Assembly: GCF_029223545.1 (NCBI RefSeq)
Contig: NZ_CP097870.1
Location: 124,001-188,000 of the forward strand
Length of the DNA stretch: 64,000 bases
Reading direction: 5' to 3'
DNA from: Thauera sp. GDN1
GTDB lineage: Bacteria; Pseudomonadota; Gammaproteobacteria; Burkholderiales; Rhodocyclaceae
Position numbers and translations under genes: made by a program. Below the pieces are notes generated by a model that saw nothing but the letters and a program-made list of their open reading frames with translations, ran no database searches and was not told where the DNA came from. Positions 43,875-52,779 of this stretch are shown one piece after another (the first letter of the stretch is position 1; every line of letters starts with the position of its first letter).

Positions 43875-46079
43875 ATGAACAGCACCATTCTGCTGGCGCA
43901 GCCGTGCGCGTCGAGAACGACGCACCTCCCCTACCAGATCCTCGCCGCTGCGCTCACGAGCGCCTGCGCCTCGCTGGGCTACGCGCAGGATCCAGCACCG
44001 GAGACCTCCCTGTCTGCGGTGACGGTCACCGCCACCCGCTCCGAGGCCACGATCGATACCGTCCCGCAGTCGATCACCGTGGTCCGGCGTGAAGAGATCG
44101 AACAGCAGGTGAGCGCGGGCAGCGGGCTTGGCGACATCCTCGGCAAGCTGGTGCCCGGTTTCGGGCTGGGACGGGAGTCGCCGAGCACCTTCACGCAGAC
44201 CATTCGCGGCCGCAACATCAACGTCCTCATCGACGGCGTGCCGCAAAGCACCAACCGCAACGGCGCGCGCATCCTCACGCTGATCGACCCGTCGGCGGTG
44301 GAGCGCATCGAGGTCATCCGTGGCGCCACGGCGATCTATGGCGACGGCGCCACCGGCGGCGTGGTCAACATCATCACCCGCAAGGGCAGCGGCCCCGTCG
44401 CGCACGTCACCGAGGTCGGCGGCAACCTGTCGCTGTCTCATCCCTCGGAGAGTCTCGGGACGACGATTCGCCACACCAGTTCCGGGTCGAAGGACGATCT
44501 GGAGTTTCTTGCCAACGTCGCGGCCGAGCAGACCGGTGCGTTCTTCGACGCCGACGGCGACCGCATCCCGCCCTCGGGCGCCAACCAGGGCAGCCTGGCG
44601 GAGACGCGCAGCTACAGCGTGCTCGGCAAGCTCGGCTACAAGCTCGATGCGGACCAGCACATCCAGCTCACGGCGCAGGCGTACAAGGCCGACCAGGACA
44701 CCAACTACACCACCGATCCAGGCGTTCCGTCGGTTCCCTTGCGCGGGCACAAGTCCCGTGCCATCTCCGGCCTGGAGCTGGACAAGAACGAAGGCACCGA
44801 GAACAGCCTCCTCTCGCTCGACTACCGCAACGAGGATGTCTGGGGCAGCAGGATGCACGCCCAGCTGTTCACGCGCGACTACAAGACGGTCTACGCCCCG
44901 TTCCGGCGCCATGACGGCACCAAGCCGGGCCCGGAACTGTTCCAGTCCTTCATCGACTCGTCGAAGAACGGCGGCCGCCTGGAGTTCGACACCCTGCTCT
45001 CAGAACGCCACGGCCTCACGATGAGCTGGGGGGCGGACCATATCCGCGAATCGACGTCCCAGTCCGGCTATGTCCACGACCCTGCGATCTACGCCGCCTC
45101 GGGCGGGCGCACGTTCCAGAGCACCGGGGAAGTACGGACCTGGGTACCGGAGTACGACATCGTCAGCACCGGCGTGTTCGGCCAGCTCGAGTGGCAGGCC
45201 ACCGACCGCCTGATCCTGCGCGGCGGTTTGCGCCACGAGAAGTTCGACGTCGAAGTCGGCGACTACACGAACCTCAACGGCGGCGCGGTGGGCGGCGGGG
45301 AGAAGCGCTACAGCGACACGCTCTACAACATCGGCGCCGTGTTCGACCTCGACGAGCACATCAACCTGTACGCCAGCTACAACCAGGGCTTCTCCCTGCC
45401 CGACATGGGGCTGACCCTGCGCAACGCGCCTGCCGGCAGTTCCTTCGCCACGCTGAACACGCAGCCGCAGGTGGTCGACAACTACGAGATCGGCGTGCGC
45501 ACCTACTGGGGCAGCACGGAAGCGAGCCTGGCCGTGTTCTGGAGCGAGAACGATCTCGGCGCGCGCTCGGGCGGCATGAACGCGCCGATCGTTCGCGCTC
45601 CGGAGAAGATCTACGGCTTCGAGGCGACGCTGGACCACCGCTTCTCCGACACCTGGCGTAGCGGCGGAACCTTCTCGTGGGTGGAGGGCAAGAAGTACAC
45701 CGCGACCGGTACCGAGATCGGCTACCTGGGCAACGATGCGATCGCCCCGCCCAAGCTGACCCTGTATCTGGAACACCAGACCACGCCGAAGTGGTTCAAC
45801 CGCCTGCAACTGGCCTACAGCGCGGAACGGGATCGCTTCCCCGCCTCCAGCACATCCCCGTACCAGAACCGGATCGACGATTACGCCATCCTGGACTGGG
45901 CAAGCCAGTACAAAGTCAGCAAGCAGGGGACGCTCGCCTTCGGCATCAACAACCTGCTCGACAAGCAGTATCACAACACCTTCGCCCAGACCGTCGTGAC
46001 GCCCGGGGTGTACGGCAACGTCGCCTATGCCGCCGCATCGGGCGCCACGCTGCACGCCACCTACAAGCATGCCTGGTAA
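43875..46079 (+). CDS. TonB-dependent outer-membrane siderophore receptor
   Basis: 734 residues. Signal sequence to about residue 38 (GYAQ), TonB box LSAVTVTATR, plug domain (about 55-165; RNINVLIDGVPQ, VERIEVIRGATAIYGDGATGGVVNIIT) and a 22-strand barrel to the C-terminal aromatic-ended strand LHATYKHAW. The NEGTENSLLSLDYRN and GFGLGRESPSTF regions resemble ferric-siderophore receptors of the aerobactin/vibrioferrin class; substrate not determined. The Fur-like site upstream and the PepSY gene downstream point to iron uptake. It lies just downstream of a tRNA gene. Confidence 0.9.
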   Translation: MNSTILLAQPCASRTTHLPYQILAAALTSACASLGYAQDPAPETSLSAVTVTATRSEATIDTVPQSITVVRREEIEQQVSAGSGLGDILGKLVPGFGLGRESPSTFTQTIRGRNINVLIDGVPQSTNRNGARILTLIDPSAVERIEVIRGATAIYGDGATGGVVNIITRKGSGPVAHVTEVGGNLSLSHPSESLGTTIRHTSSGSKDDLEFLANVAAEQTGAFFDADGDRIPPSGANQGSLAETRSYSVLGKLGYKLDADQHIQLTAQAYKADQDTNYTTDPGVPSVPLRGHKSRAISGLELDKNEGTENSLLSLDYRNEDVWGSRMHAQLFTRDYKTVYAPFRRHDGTKPGPELFQSFIDSSKNGGRLEFDTLLSERHGLTMSWGADHIRESTSQSGYVHDPAIYAASGGRTFQSTGEVRTWVPEYDIVSTGVFGQLEWQATDRLILRGGLRHEKFDVEVGDYTNLNGGAVGGGEKRYSDTLYNIGAVFDLDEHINLYASYNQGFSLPDMGLTLRNAPAGSSFATLNTQPQVVDNYEIGVRTYWGSTEASLAVFWSENDLGARSGGMNAPIVRAPEKIYGFEATLDHRFSDTWRSGGTFSWVEGKKYTATGTEIGYLGNDAIAPPKLTLYLEHQTTPKWFNRLQLAYSAERDRFPASSTSPYQNRIDDYAILDWASQYKVSKQGTLAFGINNLLDKQYHNTFAQTVVTPGVYGNVAYAAASGATLHATYKHAW

Positions 46080-46086
46080 GCCCGGC

Positions 46087-47160
46087 ATGCGATCGGCCTT
46101 CGCACCGCGTCAGCGGCCGCGGAGGCTGTGGCTGAAGGTGCATCGCTGGCTCGGCCTCAGTCTCGGCATCGTGCTGCTGGTCGCGGCCCTGAGCGGCAGC
46201 GCCATGCTGCTCGCGGAGCCGCTCGACGAAGCGCTCGATCGGGCGCTGTTCCACGTCCCCGACGCTTCCTCGGTCGACTACCGGGCGGTGGTGGAGCGCC
46301 TCAAGGCCGAGCTGGGTCCGGATGCGGACATCACGCTACGCCCTCCCCGCGAGGAGCAGGAGTCCTTCCAGGCTCACGTGAGGGGAAGCTGGAAGGGAAC
46401 CGTCTATCTGCACCCCGCGTCGGGCGAGATCCTCGGCCGTCGCGACGAGGCGGAGGGGGTGATGGGCGTGCTTTTCGCACTGCACAGCAACCTGCTTGCG
46501 GGCGAGACGGGCAGGGCGGCGCTCACTCTGGCTGCCTTCGCCTATCTGCTGATGCTGGTCTCGGGCGTCTGCCTGTGGTGGCCGAAACGATGGCATCGGG
46601 CACTGTCCATCCGGTGGTCGGCGGGCGCCTATCGTGCCGTCTTCGACTGGCACCGCGTCACCGGCATCGTGTTCGCGGCGGTGGTCCTCGGTGCGGTCGC
46701 GTCCGGTGCCTACATGGCATGGCCGCCGCTCGCGCGGACGGTAAGCATCCTGGGCGATGCCGCACCCGCCCTGCCGCCGGCCGTAACCGGGGGGCCGCCT
46801 GTGGCGGAAGTGGTCGAGCGGGTCGTGGCGCGGGCGCGGGCCGCCTTCCCGGATGCAGTGGTCGGTTACGTCCAGGTGCCGGCGCGGCCGGACCGGCCGC
46901 TCCGCGTCCGGCTGCGGCTGCCGGACGATCCCCATCCGAACGGGCTGACATCGATGTGGCTCCACCCGGACAGCGGGGAGCACATCCGGACGGACCGGTG
47001 GTCGGAGCTGGATCCGGGAACGCGCGCCTATGCGTACGTCTATCCCCTGCACACGGGCGAACTATGGGGTCTGCCGTGGATGATCCTGGTCTTCGTTGCC
47101 GGGGTCGTCCTGGCCACCCATGCGGTGACGGGCCTGCTCCTGTGGTGGCGACGGCGGTGA
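46087..47160 (+). CDS. PepSY-TM domain membrane protein (iron uptake-associated)
   Basis: 357 residues. Four membrane segments: about 20-42 (HRWLGLSLGIVLLVAALSG), 140-160, 190-212 and 325-350. Two periplasmic PepSY-like parts lie between them. Conserved histidines (HRWLG, LHSNLLAG, DWHRVTG) match the PepSY-TM family often encoded beside TonB siderophore receptors; some act as inner-membrane ferric-siderophore reductases. Starts at 46069 (inside the receptor's last codons) and 46087 are both possible; 46087 has GGTAAG upstream. Confidence 0.87.
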   Translation: MRSAFAPRQRPRRLWLKVHRWLGLSLGIVLLVAALSGSAMLLAEPLDEALDRALFHVPDASSVDYRAVVERLKAELGPDADITLRPPREEQESFQAHVRGSWKGTVYLHPASGEILGRRDEAEGVMGVLFALHSNLLAGETGRAALTLAAFAYLLMLVSGVCLWWPKRWHRALSIRWSAGAYRAVFDWHRVTGIVFAAVVLGAVASGAYMAWPPLARTVSILGDAAPALPPAVTGGPPVAEVVERVVARARAAFPDAVVGYVQVPARPDRPLRVRLRLPDDPHPNGLTSMWLHPDSGEHIRTDRWSELDPGTRAYAYVYPLHTGELWGLPWMILVFVAGVVLATHAVTGLLLWWRRR

Positions 47161-47161
47161 G

Positions 47162-47782
47162 TCAGCTCGCCAGGGTCTTCACCGCGGCGGCGACGCGGGC
47201 GTCGACGCCATGTCCGAGGTCGGGGAAAAGCTCGAGGGTGACCGCTGCGCCGAGCGCCCGCAGGGTCTCGGCGGCGATGAGGCTGTAGCGGGGATCGATC
47301 ACCGGGTCCTGCTCGCCATGCAGCAGGTGGACCCGTGTCGCTGCCGGCGCCACGCGCGGCGGCGTCGCGAAGCGGCCGGCGAGCGAGATCACGCGCGCAG
47401 CCAAGCTTTCGGGCAACTGGGTGGACTCGAGCGCCATGATCGCCCCCTGGGAGAAGCCGAGCAGCGTGGTGGCTGCCGCATCCACGCCGGTTCGCGCCTG
47501 CCAGTCGCGCACGCAGCGCACGAAGGCCGGCATGGCGGCGGCGATGCGGGCGGGGCGGCTGTCCTCGGTGACGCCGCGTACCGAGAACCATTGCCAGCCG
47601 CTGCCGAGGTCGCAGGCGTCGGGCGAGCGCACGCTCACCACCCAGGCGGCCGGGTCCGCCGCGGCGAGGATGCGGCCCAGCGGCACGAGGTCCTCGGGGC
47701 GCGAGCCCACGCCGTGGAACAGCAGGATCAGGCGGGCGGCGGGGGCCGAGGGCGTATGGACGACGAGGTCTTGGGCGGACAT
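47162..47782 (-). CDS. Alpha/beta hydrolase, phospholipase/carboxylesterase family (YpfH-like)
   Basis: 206 residues. Nucleophile S111 in GFSQGA, acid D159 in HGEQDPVI and H191 in DLGHGVD make the catalytic triad; LILLFHGVGSRPEDLVPL is the oxyanion region. YpfH-like esterases act on short acyl esters; the natural substrate is unknown. It starts 2 nt after the YgiD stop and ends 1 nt after the convergent PepSY stop. The pair ygiD-esterase looks like one operon. Confidence 0.87.
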   Translation of the reverse strand: MSAQDLVVHTPSAPAARLILLFHGVGSRPEDLVPLGRILAAADPAAWVVSVRSPDACDLGSGWQWFSVRGVTEDSRPARIAAAMPAFVRCVRDWQARTGVDAAATTLLGFSQGAIMALESTQLPESLAARVISLAGRFATPPRVAPAATRVHLLHGEQDPVIDPRYSLIAAETLRALGAAVTLELFPDLGHGVDARVAAAVKTLAS

Positions 47783-47784
47783 GT

Positions 47785-48618
47785 TCAGGCTCGATTCGAT
47801 GACGGGGCGTTCGCGGCGGCGTCCGCGTCCGGGGCGAGGTCGCTGCCGAAGACGAAGGAGTCCATCGACAGCACCCCATGCACGATGCCGCCCTCGACGA
47901 GGCTCGCGGGCAGGGCTTGCGCCGCCGCGCCGGCCGCCACCAGCAGCGGCAGGTAATGCTCGGCGGTGGGGTGCGCCCGGCGCGCATGCGGCGCGCTCGC
48001 CAGCGCGCGACGCAGCCGTTCGTGGTCGCCTGCCTGCACGGCATCGCGCACCCAGTGTGCGAACTCCGCCGCATACGCCTCCGCGTGCGGATCGCCGAGG
48101 CGGAATTCGTACAGGTTGTGGGTGAGGCTGCCCGAGCCGACGATCAGCACGCCTTCGTCCGCCAGCGGCGCGAGCGCGCGGCCGTAGTCGTAGGCGCCGT
48201 CGGCGTCCAGCCACACCGGCAGCGAAACCTGGAACACCGGCACGTCCGCCTGAGGGTACAGATGCATCAGCGGCACCCAGGCGCCGTGGTCCAGCCCGCG
48301 CTCGGCATCGGCCGTGGCGGGAAGGCCCGCCGCCTGCAGCAGCTCCAGCGCCCGCCGCGCCGCCAGGTGCGCGCCGGGGGCCGGATAACGCAGGCGGTAG
48401 AGCGCGGGATCGAAGCCGCCGAAATCGTGGATCGTCTCCGGGCGCAGCGACAGCGTCGCCTGCGGCTGCCGCGTCATCCAGTGCGGCGACACCACCAGCA
48501 CCGCGGCCGGGCGCGGCAGCCGGCGGCCGAGCGCGGCGAGCCCGGCGCCGGCGAGGCCGGGTTCGAGCGCGAAGGTCGGCGCGCCATGCGAGACGAAAAG
48601 GGTGGGAAGGGTGTGCAT
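47785..48618 (-). CDS. ygiD: 4,5-DOPA-extradiol-dioxygenase-like protein YgiD
   Basis: 277 residues, LigB superfamily. Metal ligands expected at H11 (VSHGAP), H46 (SPHW) and H167 (SLTHNLYEF), with H111 (DHGAWVPL) as catalytic base. Enterobacterial YgiD cleaves L-DOPA at low rate; the physiological substrate is open, perhaps another catechol. The ATG at 48618 begins the normal MHTLPTLFVSHGAP. It is divergent from a LysR regulator 144 nt away, which likely controls it. Confidence 0.88.
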   Translation of the reverse strand: MHTLPTLFVSHGAPTFALEPGLAGAGLAALGRRLPRPAAVLVVSPHWMTRQPQATLSLRPETIHDFGGFDPALYRLRYPAPGAHLAARRALELLQAAGLPATADAERGLDHGAWVPLMHLYPQADVPVFQVSLPVWLDADGAYDYGRALAPLADEGVLIVGSGSLTHNLYEFRLGDPHAEAYAAEFAHWVRDAVQAGDHERLRRALASAPHARRAHPTAEHYLPLLVAAGAAAQALPASLVEGGIVHGVLSMDSFVFGSDLAPDADAAANAPSSNRA

Positions 48619-48762
48619 GTGAATTCTCCGCAATCTCGGGCCGTCATCGATCGGGTGCTTCACTTTCGGTGGCGACCGGCTGAGCATGGATGGCACTTTA
48701 CGGCGCGCCCGGCTTGGGATAAACAGGCTTCTGAACCAGACACTGTTCCATACAGAGAGACA

Positions 48763-49662
48763 ATGGACCGCTTCGTCGAGATGCAGACCTTCTGTGCGGT
48801 GGTCGATGCCGGCAGCTTCGTCAGTGCCGCCGACGCGCTCGGGATGTCGAAGGCGGCAGCCTCGCGCTATGTGAGCGAGCTGGAGAGGCGGCTGGGCGTC
48901 CGCCTGCTGCATCGCACGACCCGACGCCTGTCGCTGACCGAGGACGGCGAGCGCTTCTACGCGCGCAGCCGGGAGCTGCTCGCGGGCCTCGAGGAGGCCG
49001 AGGCCGAACTGCATTCGCGCAGCGGCGCGGCACGCGGGCTGCTGCGCGTCAATGCGCCGGTGACCTTCGGCATCCGCCATCTCGCCCAGCTCTGGGGCGC
49101 GTTCTGCGAGCTTCATCCGCAGGTAAGGCTCGAGATCACGCTCTCCGACCGCACCGTCGATCTCGTCGAGGAAGGCTTCGACATGGCGATCCGGATCGCC
49201 GCGCTGCCGAGCTCGACCCTCGTGTGCCGCCAGCTCGCCCGCACCCGCATCGTGCTGTGCGCCTCGCCCCGGTACCTGGCGGCGCATGGCACGCCGAGCG
49301 CGCCGGCCGAGCTCGCCCGCCACGCCGTCATCGCCTACAGCTACTGGTCGGGCGGCGACGAGTGGCAGTTCGAGGGGCCGGACGGGCGGGTGAGCGTGCG
49401 CACGAAGCCATCGATGCACACCAACAGCGGCGACACCTGCCGGGCGATGGCGCTCGCCGACCAGGGCGTCATCCTGCAGCCCGGTTTCCTGGTCGCCGAC
49501 GATCTGGCCGCCGGTACCCTCGTGGAGCTGATGCCCGCGTATCGCTCCGTCACCCTGGGCATCTATGCCCTCTACCCCACGCGCAAGTTCGTCCCGCCCA
49601 AGGTGCGCGCGCTGGTCGAGTTCCTCGCCGAGCACTTCGCCCGCCCGCGCCCCGGCTGGTGA
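48763..49662 (+). CDS. LysR-family transcriptional regulator
   Basis: 299 residues. N-terminal winged helix (MQTFCAVVDAGSFVSAADALGMSKAAASRYVSELERRLGVRLLHRTTR) and a C-terminal substrate-binding domain (about 90-290; AIRIAALPSSTLVCRQLARTRIVLCASPRYL), the CrgA/AaeR-like branch. Divergence from ygiD-esterase suggests it regulates them. A short inverted repeat CTGT-TCCAT-ACAG lies at 48743-48755, just before the start, and may be part of its own operator. The effector is unknown. Confidence 0.88.
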   Translation: MDRFVEMQTFCAVVDAGSFVSAADALGMSKAAASRYVSELERRLGVRLLHRTTRRLSLTEDGERFYARSRELLAGLEEAEAELHSRSGAARGLLRVNAPVTFGIRHLAQLWGAFCELHPQVRLEITLSDRTVDLVEEGFDMAIRIAALPSSTLVCRQLARTRIVLCASPRYLAAHGTPSAPAELARHAVIAYSYWSGGDEWQFEGPDGRVSVRTKPSMHTNSGDTCRAMALADQGVILQPGFLVADDLAAGTLVELMPAYRSVTLGIYALYPTRKFVPPKVRALVEFLAEHFARPRPGW

Positions 49663-49794
49663 CGCGCACCGCCCCGCCGCCCCTTCGTTGCGGCGGGTGG
49701 AACACTGCATCCCCGGCGAGGGCCTTTTTCCGCATCGCGCGCGCGGCTACCTTGTCGCCCACGCAAGGGTCGATCGAAGCACGAGGAGCGCAGC

Positions 49795-50727
49795 ATGCTG
49801 GTCAATGGACGATGGGTGGAAAAGTGGCAACCGGTGCAGGCGAGCGATGACGAAGGCCGCTTCATCCGCCAGGCCTCGGGCTTCCGGCACCGGATCGCGG
49901 CGGATAGCCCCGAAGGCTTCACGCCGGAGCGCGGGCGCTACGTGCTGTACGTGGCCTACATCTGCCCATGGGCGTGCCGGACGCTGATCGCGCGGCGGCT
50001 GAAGGGGCTCGAGGACGTGATCGAGGTCCGCGTCCTCGACCCGCGCCTCACCGAGCAGGGCTGGGCCTTCAGCGGCGAACTCGGCTCCGATGTCGACGAC
50101 CTCAATGGTGCGGGCTACATGCACGAGCTCTATACCCGCGCCGATCCCGCCTACAGCGGGCGGGCCACGGTACCTGTCCTCTGGGACCGGTCGCGGCGCA
50201 CCATCGTGAACAACGAGTCGGCCGACATCCTGCAGATCCTGAATGCCGATTTCGGCACCCTGGCGCGAAACCCGATCGACCTGCGGCCGGCCGCGCACGT
50301 CGACGCGATCGAGGCCGCCAACGCGCGCCTGTACGCGGACTTCAACAACGGCGTCTATCAGGCCGGATTCGCCACCACCCAGGCCGCCTACGACGAGGCG
50401 GTCCAGCGTGTCTTCGACTGCCTGGCATGGATGGACGCCCGGCTGGCTAGCGCCCAGTGGCTGGCGGGCGACCGACTCACCGAGACCGACATCCGCGCCT
50501 TCGTCACCCTGGCCCGTTTCGACCTGGCGTACTACGCGCTCTTCAAGTGCAACCTGCGCCCGCTCTCGGCCTACGGCAACGTGATGGCCTATTTCCGCCG
50601 CCTGCTGGCGATCCCCGCATTCGCCGGGAGTGTGCGTGCATACCACATCAAGGCCGGGTATTACTCGATCAGGGCGCTGAATCCCAGCGGCATCGTGCCG
50701 GCCGGCCCCGAGCTCGACTACCCCTGA
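49795..50727 (+). CDS. Glutathionyl-hydroquinone reductase (Xi-class glutathione transferase)
   Basis: 310 residues. The active-site C57 in YICPWACR (CPWA motif) and the N-terminal FIRQASGFRHRIAADSPEGF with ERGRYVLYVAY define the Xi class (YqjG/PcpF). These enzymes remove glutathione from glutathionyl-hydroquinones, repairing quinone adducts formed in oxidative or aromatic metabolism. The C-terminal helical domain (about 165-300) is complete and ends with SIRALNPSGIVPAGP. It stands alone downstream of the LysR gene. Confidence 0.93.
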   Translation: MLVNGRWVEKWQPVQASDDEGRFIRQASGFRHRIAADSPEGFTPERGRYVLYVAYICPWACRTLIARRLKGLEDVIEVRVLDPRLTEQGWAFSGELGSDVDDLNGAGYMHELYTRADPAYSGRATVPVLWDRSRRTIVNNESADILQILNADFGTLARNPIDLRPAAHVDAIEAANARLYADFNNGVYQAGFATTQAAYDEAVQRVFDCLAWMDARLASAQWLAGDRLTETDIRAFVTLARFDLAYYALFKCNLRPLSAYGNVMAYFRRLLAIPAFAGSVRAYHIKAGYYSIRALNPSGIVPAGPELDYP

Positions 50728-50763
50728 GCCGCGCGCCGACCGCGGCAACTGCGGTGTGCGGGC

Positions 50764-51165
50764 AGGGCGCAGGCGCTCGGCCCGACCCCGCGCGCCGGCA
50801 TCGCCACCCATGCTTTCGCCGCGCTCGCGCCGGCCATCCCGGGCACCAATTTGGTGCCCGCTTCCAAGTTGTGCTTGCAGAAAGCGGGGTGGACCGGAGA
50901 CGATCTCGCTTTGACGGAGATCAATGAAGCCTTCGCCGCGCCGCAATGCGCGGTCAGCAAGGACCCGTGCCGGGGTGCCGGCACGATCAACGTCACTGGC
51001 GGCGCGATCGGCCATCCGGTCGGAGCATCCGGATGCCGTATGCTGGTCACGCTGATCCACGAAACGATTTGCCGTGATGCACGCCGGGGCCCGGCCTCGC
51101 CGTGCATCGCTTGTGGCATGCACGGGGCAGGGGCGTTCGAGCGCCGCGCCCCGTCACAGGGATAA
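50764..51165 (+). pseudogene. Acetyl-CoA acetyltransferase (thiolase) remnant, C-terminal third
   Basis: This 458-nt stretch between two intact genes holds a decayed thiolase. In one frame it reads AQALGPTPRAGIATHAFAAL, then APAIPGTNLVPASKLCLQKA, DDLALTEINEAFAAPQCAV, INVTGGAIGHPVGASGCRML and [14 protein letters not shown]. The family has GGAIALGHPIGASG and CIGGGMG, so two codons (AL) are missing and the catalytic cysteine loop is altered. About 250 N-terminal residues, including the first active cysteine, are gone. A perfect 9-bp inverted repeat (GGGCACCAA-T-TTGGTGCCC, 50841-50859) interrupts the MGTGPVPA region. A residual 104-residue frame from TTG 50851 is unlikely to be functional. Confidence 0.85.
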
Positions 51166-51185
51166 CCAATGAAGGAGAACATCAG

Positions 51186-52769
51186 ATGTTGATTGGAGTT
51201 CCGCGCGAGAGTGCGGCAGGCGAGAAGCGCGTCGCCACCGTGCCTGAGGTGGTGCAGAAGCTCGCCAAGCTCGGTTTCGAGGTGGCGGTCGAGAGCGGTG
51301 CGGGCGAGGCGGCGAACTTCGCCGACGACGACTACCGCGCTGCCGGGGCCGAGGTGCTGCCGAGTGCGGCCGAGGTGTGGGGGCGTGCGGACATCGTGTT
51401 CAAGGTGCGTCCGCCCACCCTGGAAGAGGTCGGCCTGCTGCGCGAAGGCGCCACGCTGATCGGCTTCGTGTGGCCCGCGCAGAACCCCGAACTGATGCAG
51501 GCGCTGCAGGCCAGGCGCGCCACCGTGCTCGCCATCGACTGTCTGCCGCGCCAGCTGAGCCGTGCGCAGAAGATGGACGCGCTGACCTCGATGGCCGGCA
51601 TCAGCGGCTATCGGGCGGTGATCGAGGCCGCCAACGCCTTCGGCCGCTTCCTCAACGGCCAGGTCACCGCCGCCGGCAAGATCCCGCCGGCCAAGGTCTT
51701 CATCGCCGGCGCCGGCGTGGCCGGTCTCGCCGCCATCGGCACCGCGGCCAACCTGGGCGCCATCGTGCGCGCCAACGACACCCGCGCCGAAGTCGCCGAC
51801 CAGGTGGTCTCGCTCGGTGGCGAGTTCGTCAAGGTCGATTACGAGGAAGAGGGTTCGGGCGGCGGCGGCTACGCCAAGGTGATGAGCGAGGGCTTCCAGG
51901 CGGCGCAGCGCGCCATGTACGCGCAGCAGGCGCGGGAAGTCGACATCATCATCACCACCGCGCTGATCCCGGGCAAGCCGGCCCCCAAGCTGATCACCGC
52001 CGAGATGGTGCAGAGCATGAAGCCGGGCAGCGTGATCGTCGACCTCGCGGCCGAGCAGGGTGGCAACTGCGAACTCACCGTGCCCGGCGAGGCGGTGGTG
52101 CGCCACGGCGTGACCATCATCGGCTACACCGACCTGCTCAGCCGCCTGGCCAAGCAGTCGTCCACGCTGTATTCGAACAACCTGCTGCGCCTGGCCGAGG
52201 AACTGTGCAAGGCCAAGGACGGCAACATCCTCGTCAATTTCGAGGACGACGCGATCCGCGGCCTCACCGTGATCCGGGACGGCGAGCTCACCTGGCCGGC
52301 GCCGCCGCCCAAGCTGCCGGCCGCGCCGGCCAAGCCCAAGGCCGCCGCCACGCCGATCGCCGCGCCCAAGGGCCACGGCCACGGCGCCGGCGAGCCGATG
52401 TCGGTGAAGTCGCTGGCCATCGTGTTCGGTGTCGGTGCGCTGCTGTTCCTGCTCGTCGGCCTGTACGCGCCGGCCAGCTTCCTGTCGCACTTCACGGTGT
52501 TCGTGCTGGCCTGCTTCGTCGGCTACATGGTGGTGTGGAACGTCACGCCCTCGCTGCACACGCCGCTGATGAGCGTGACCAACGCGATCTCGTCGATCAT
52601 CGCGATCGGCGCGCTGGTGCAGGTGGCGCCGCCGCTGGGCGATGGCGCGGCCGACCGCCCCGACGGGCTGATCCTGTTCCTGGCCTTCTTCGCGCTCGCG
52701 CTCACGGCCGTCAACATGTTCGGCGGCTTCGCGGTGACGCGTCGCATGCTGGCGATGTTCCGCAAGTAA
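51186..52769 (+). CDS. pntA: NAD(P) transhydrogenase subunit alpha
   Basis: 527 residues. The NAD(H)-binding domain I (about 1-375) has [21 protein letters not shown] and the Rossmann loop [19 protein letters not shown]. An Ala/Pro/Lys/His-rich hinge (about 378-402) leads to four membrane helices (about 408-515), part of domain II. With PntB it couples hydride transfer between NADH and NADP+ to proton flow. AAGGAGAAC stands 7 nt before the ATG at 51186. Confidence 0.96.
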   Translation: MLIGVPRESAAGEKRVATVPEVVQKLAKLGFEVAVESGAGEAANFADDDYRAAGAEVLPSAAEVWGRADIVFKVRPPTLEEVGLLREGATLIGFVWPAQNPELMQALQARRATVLAIDCLPRQLSRAQKMDALTSMAGISGYRAVIEAANAFGRFLNGQVTAAGKIPPAKVFIAGAGVAGLAAIGTAANLGAIVRANDTRAEVADQVVSLGGEFVKVDYEEEGSGGGGYAKVMSEGFQAAQRAMYAQQAREVDIIITTALIPGKPAPKLITAEMVQSMKPGSVIVDLAAEQGGNCELTVPGEAVVRHGVTIIGYTDLLSRLAKQSSTLYSNNLLRLAEELCKAKDGNILVNFEDDAIRGLTVIRDGELTWPAPPPKLPAAPAKPKAAATPIAAPKGHGHGAGEPMSVKSLAIVFGVGALLFLLVGLYAPASFLSHFTVFVLACFVGYMVVWNVTPSLHTPLMSVTNAISSIIAIGALVQVAPPLGDGAADRPDGLILFLAFFALALTAVNMFGGFAVTRRMLAMFRK

Positions 52770-52779
52770 GGAGACGACA

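Noticed and set aside
43820..44092. 90-codon frame overlapping the start of the TonB receptor
   Set aside because: It lacks a ribosome site and overlaps the receptor's signal sequence in another frame; no homology is visible.
50851..51165. Intact small 104-residue protein between the GST gene and pntA
   Set aside because: It starts at TTG within a palindrome and is plainly a degraded thiolase C-terminus with deleted conserved residues.
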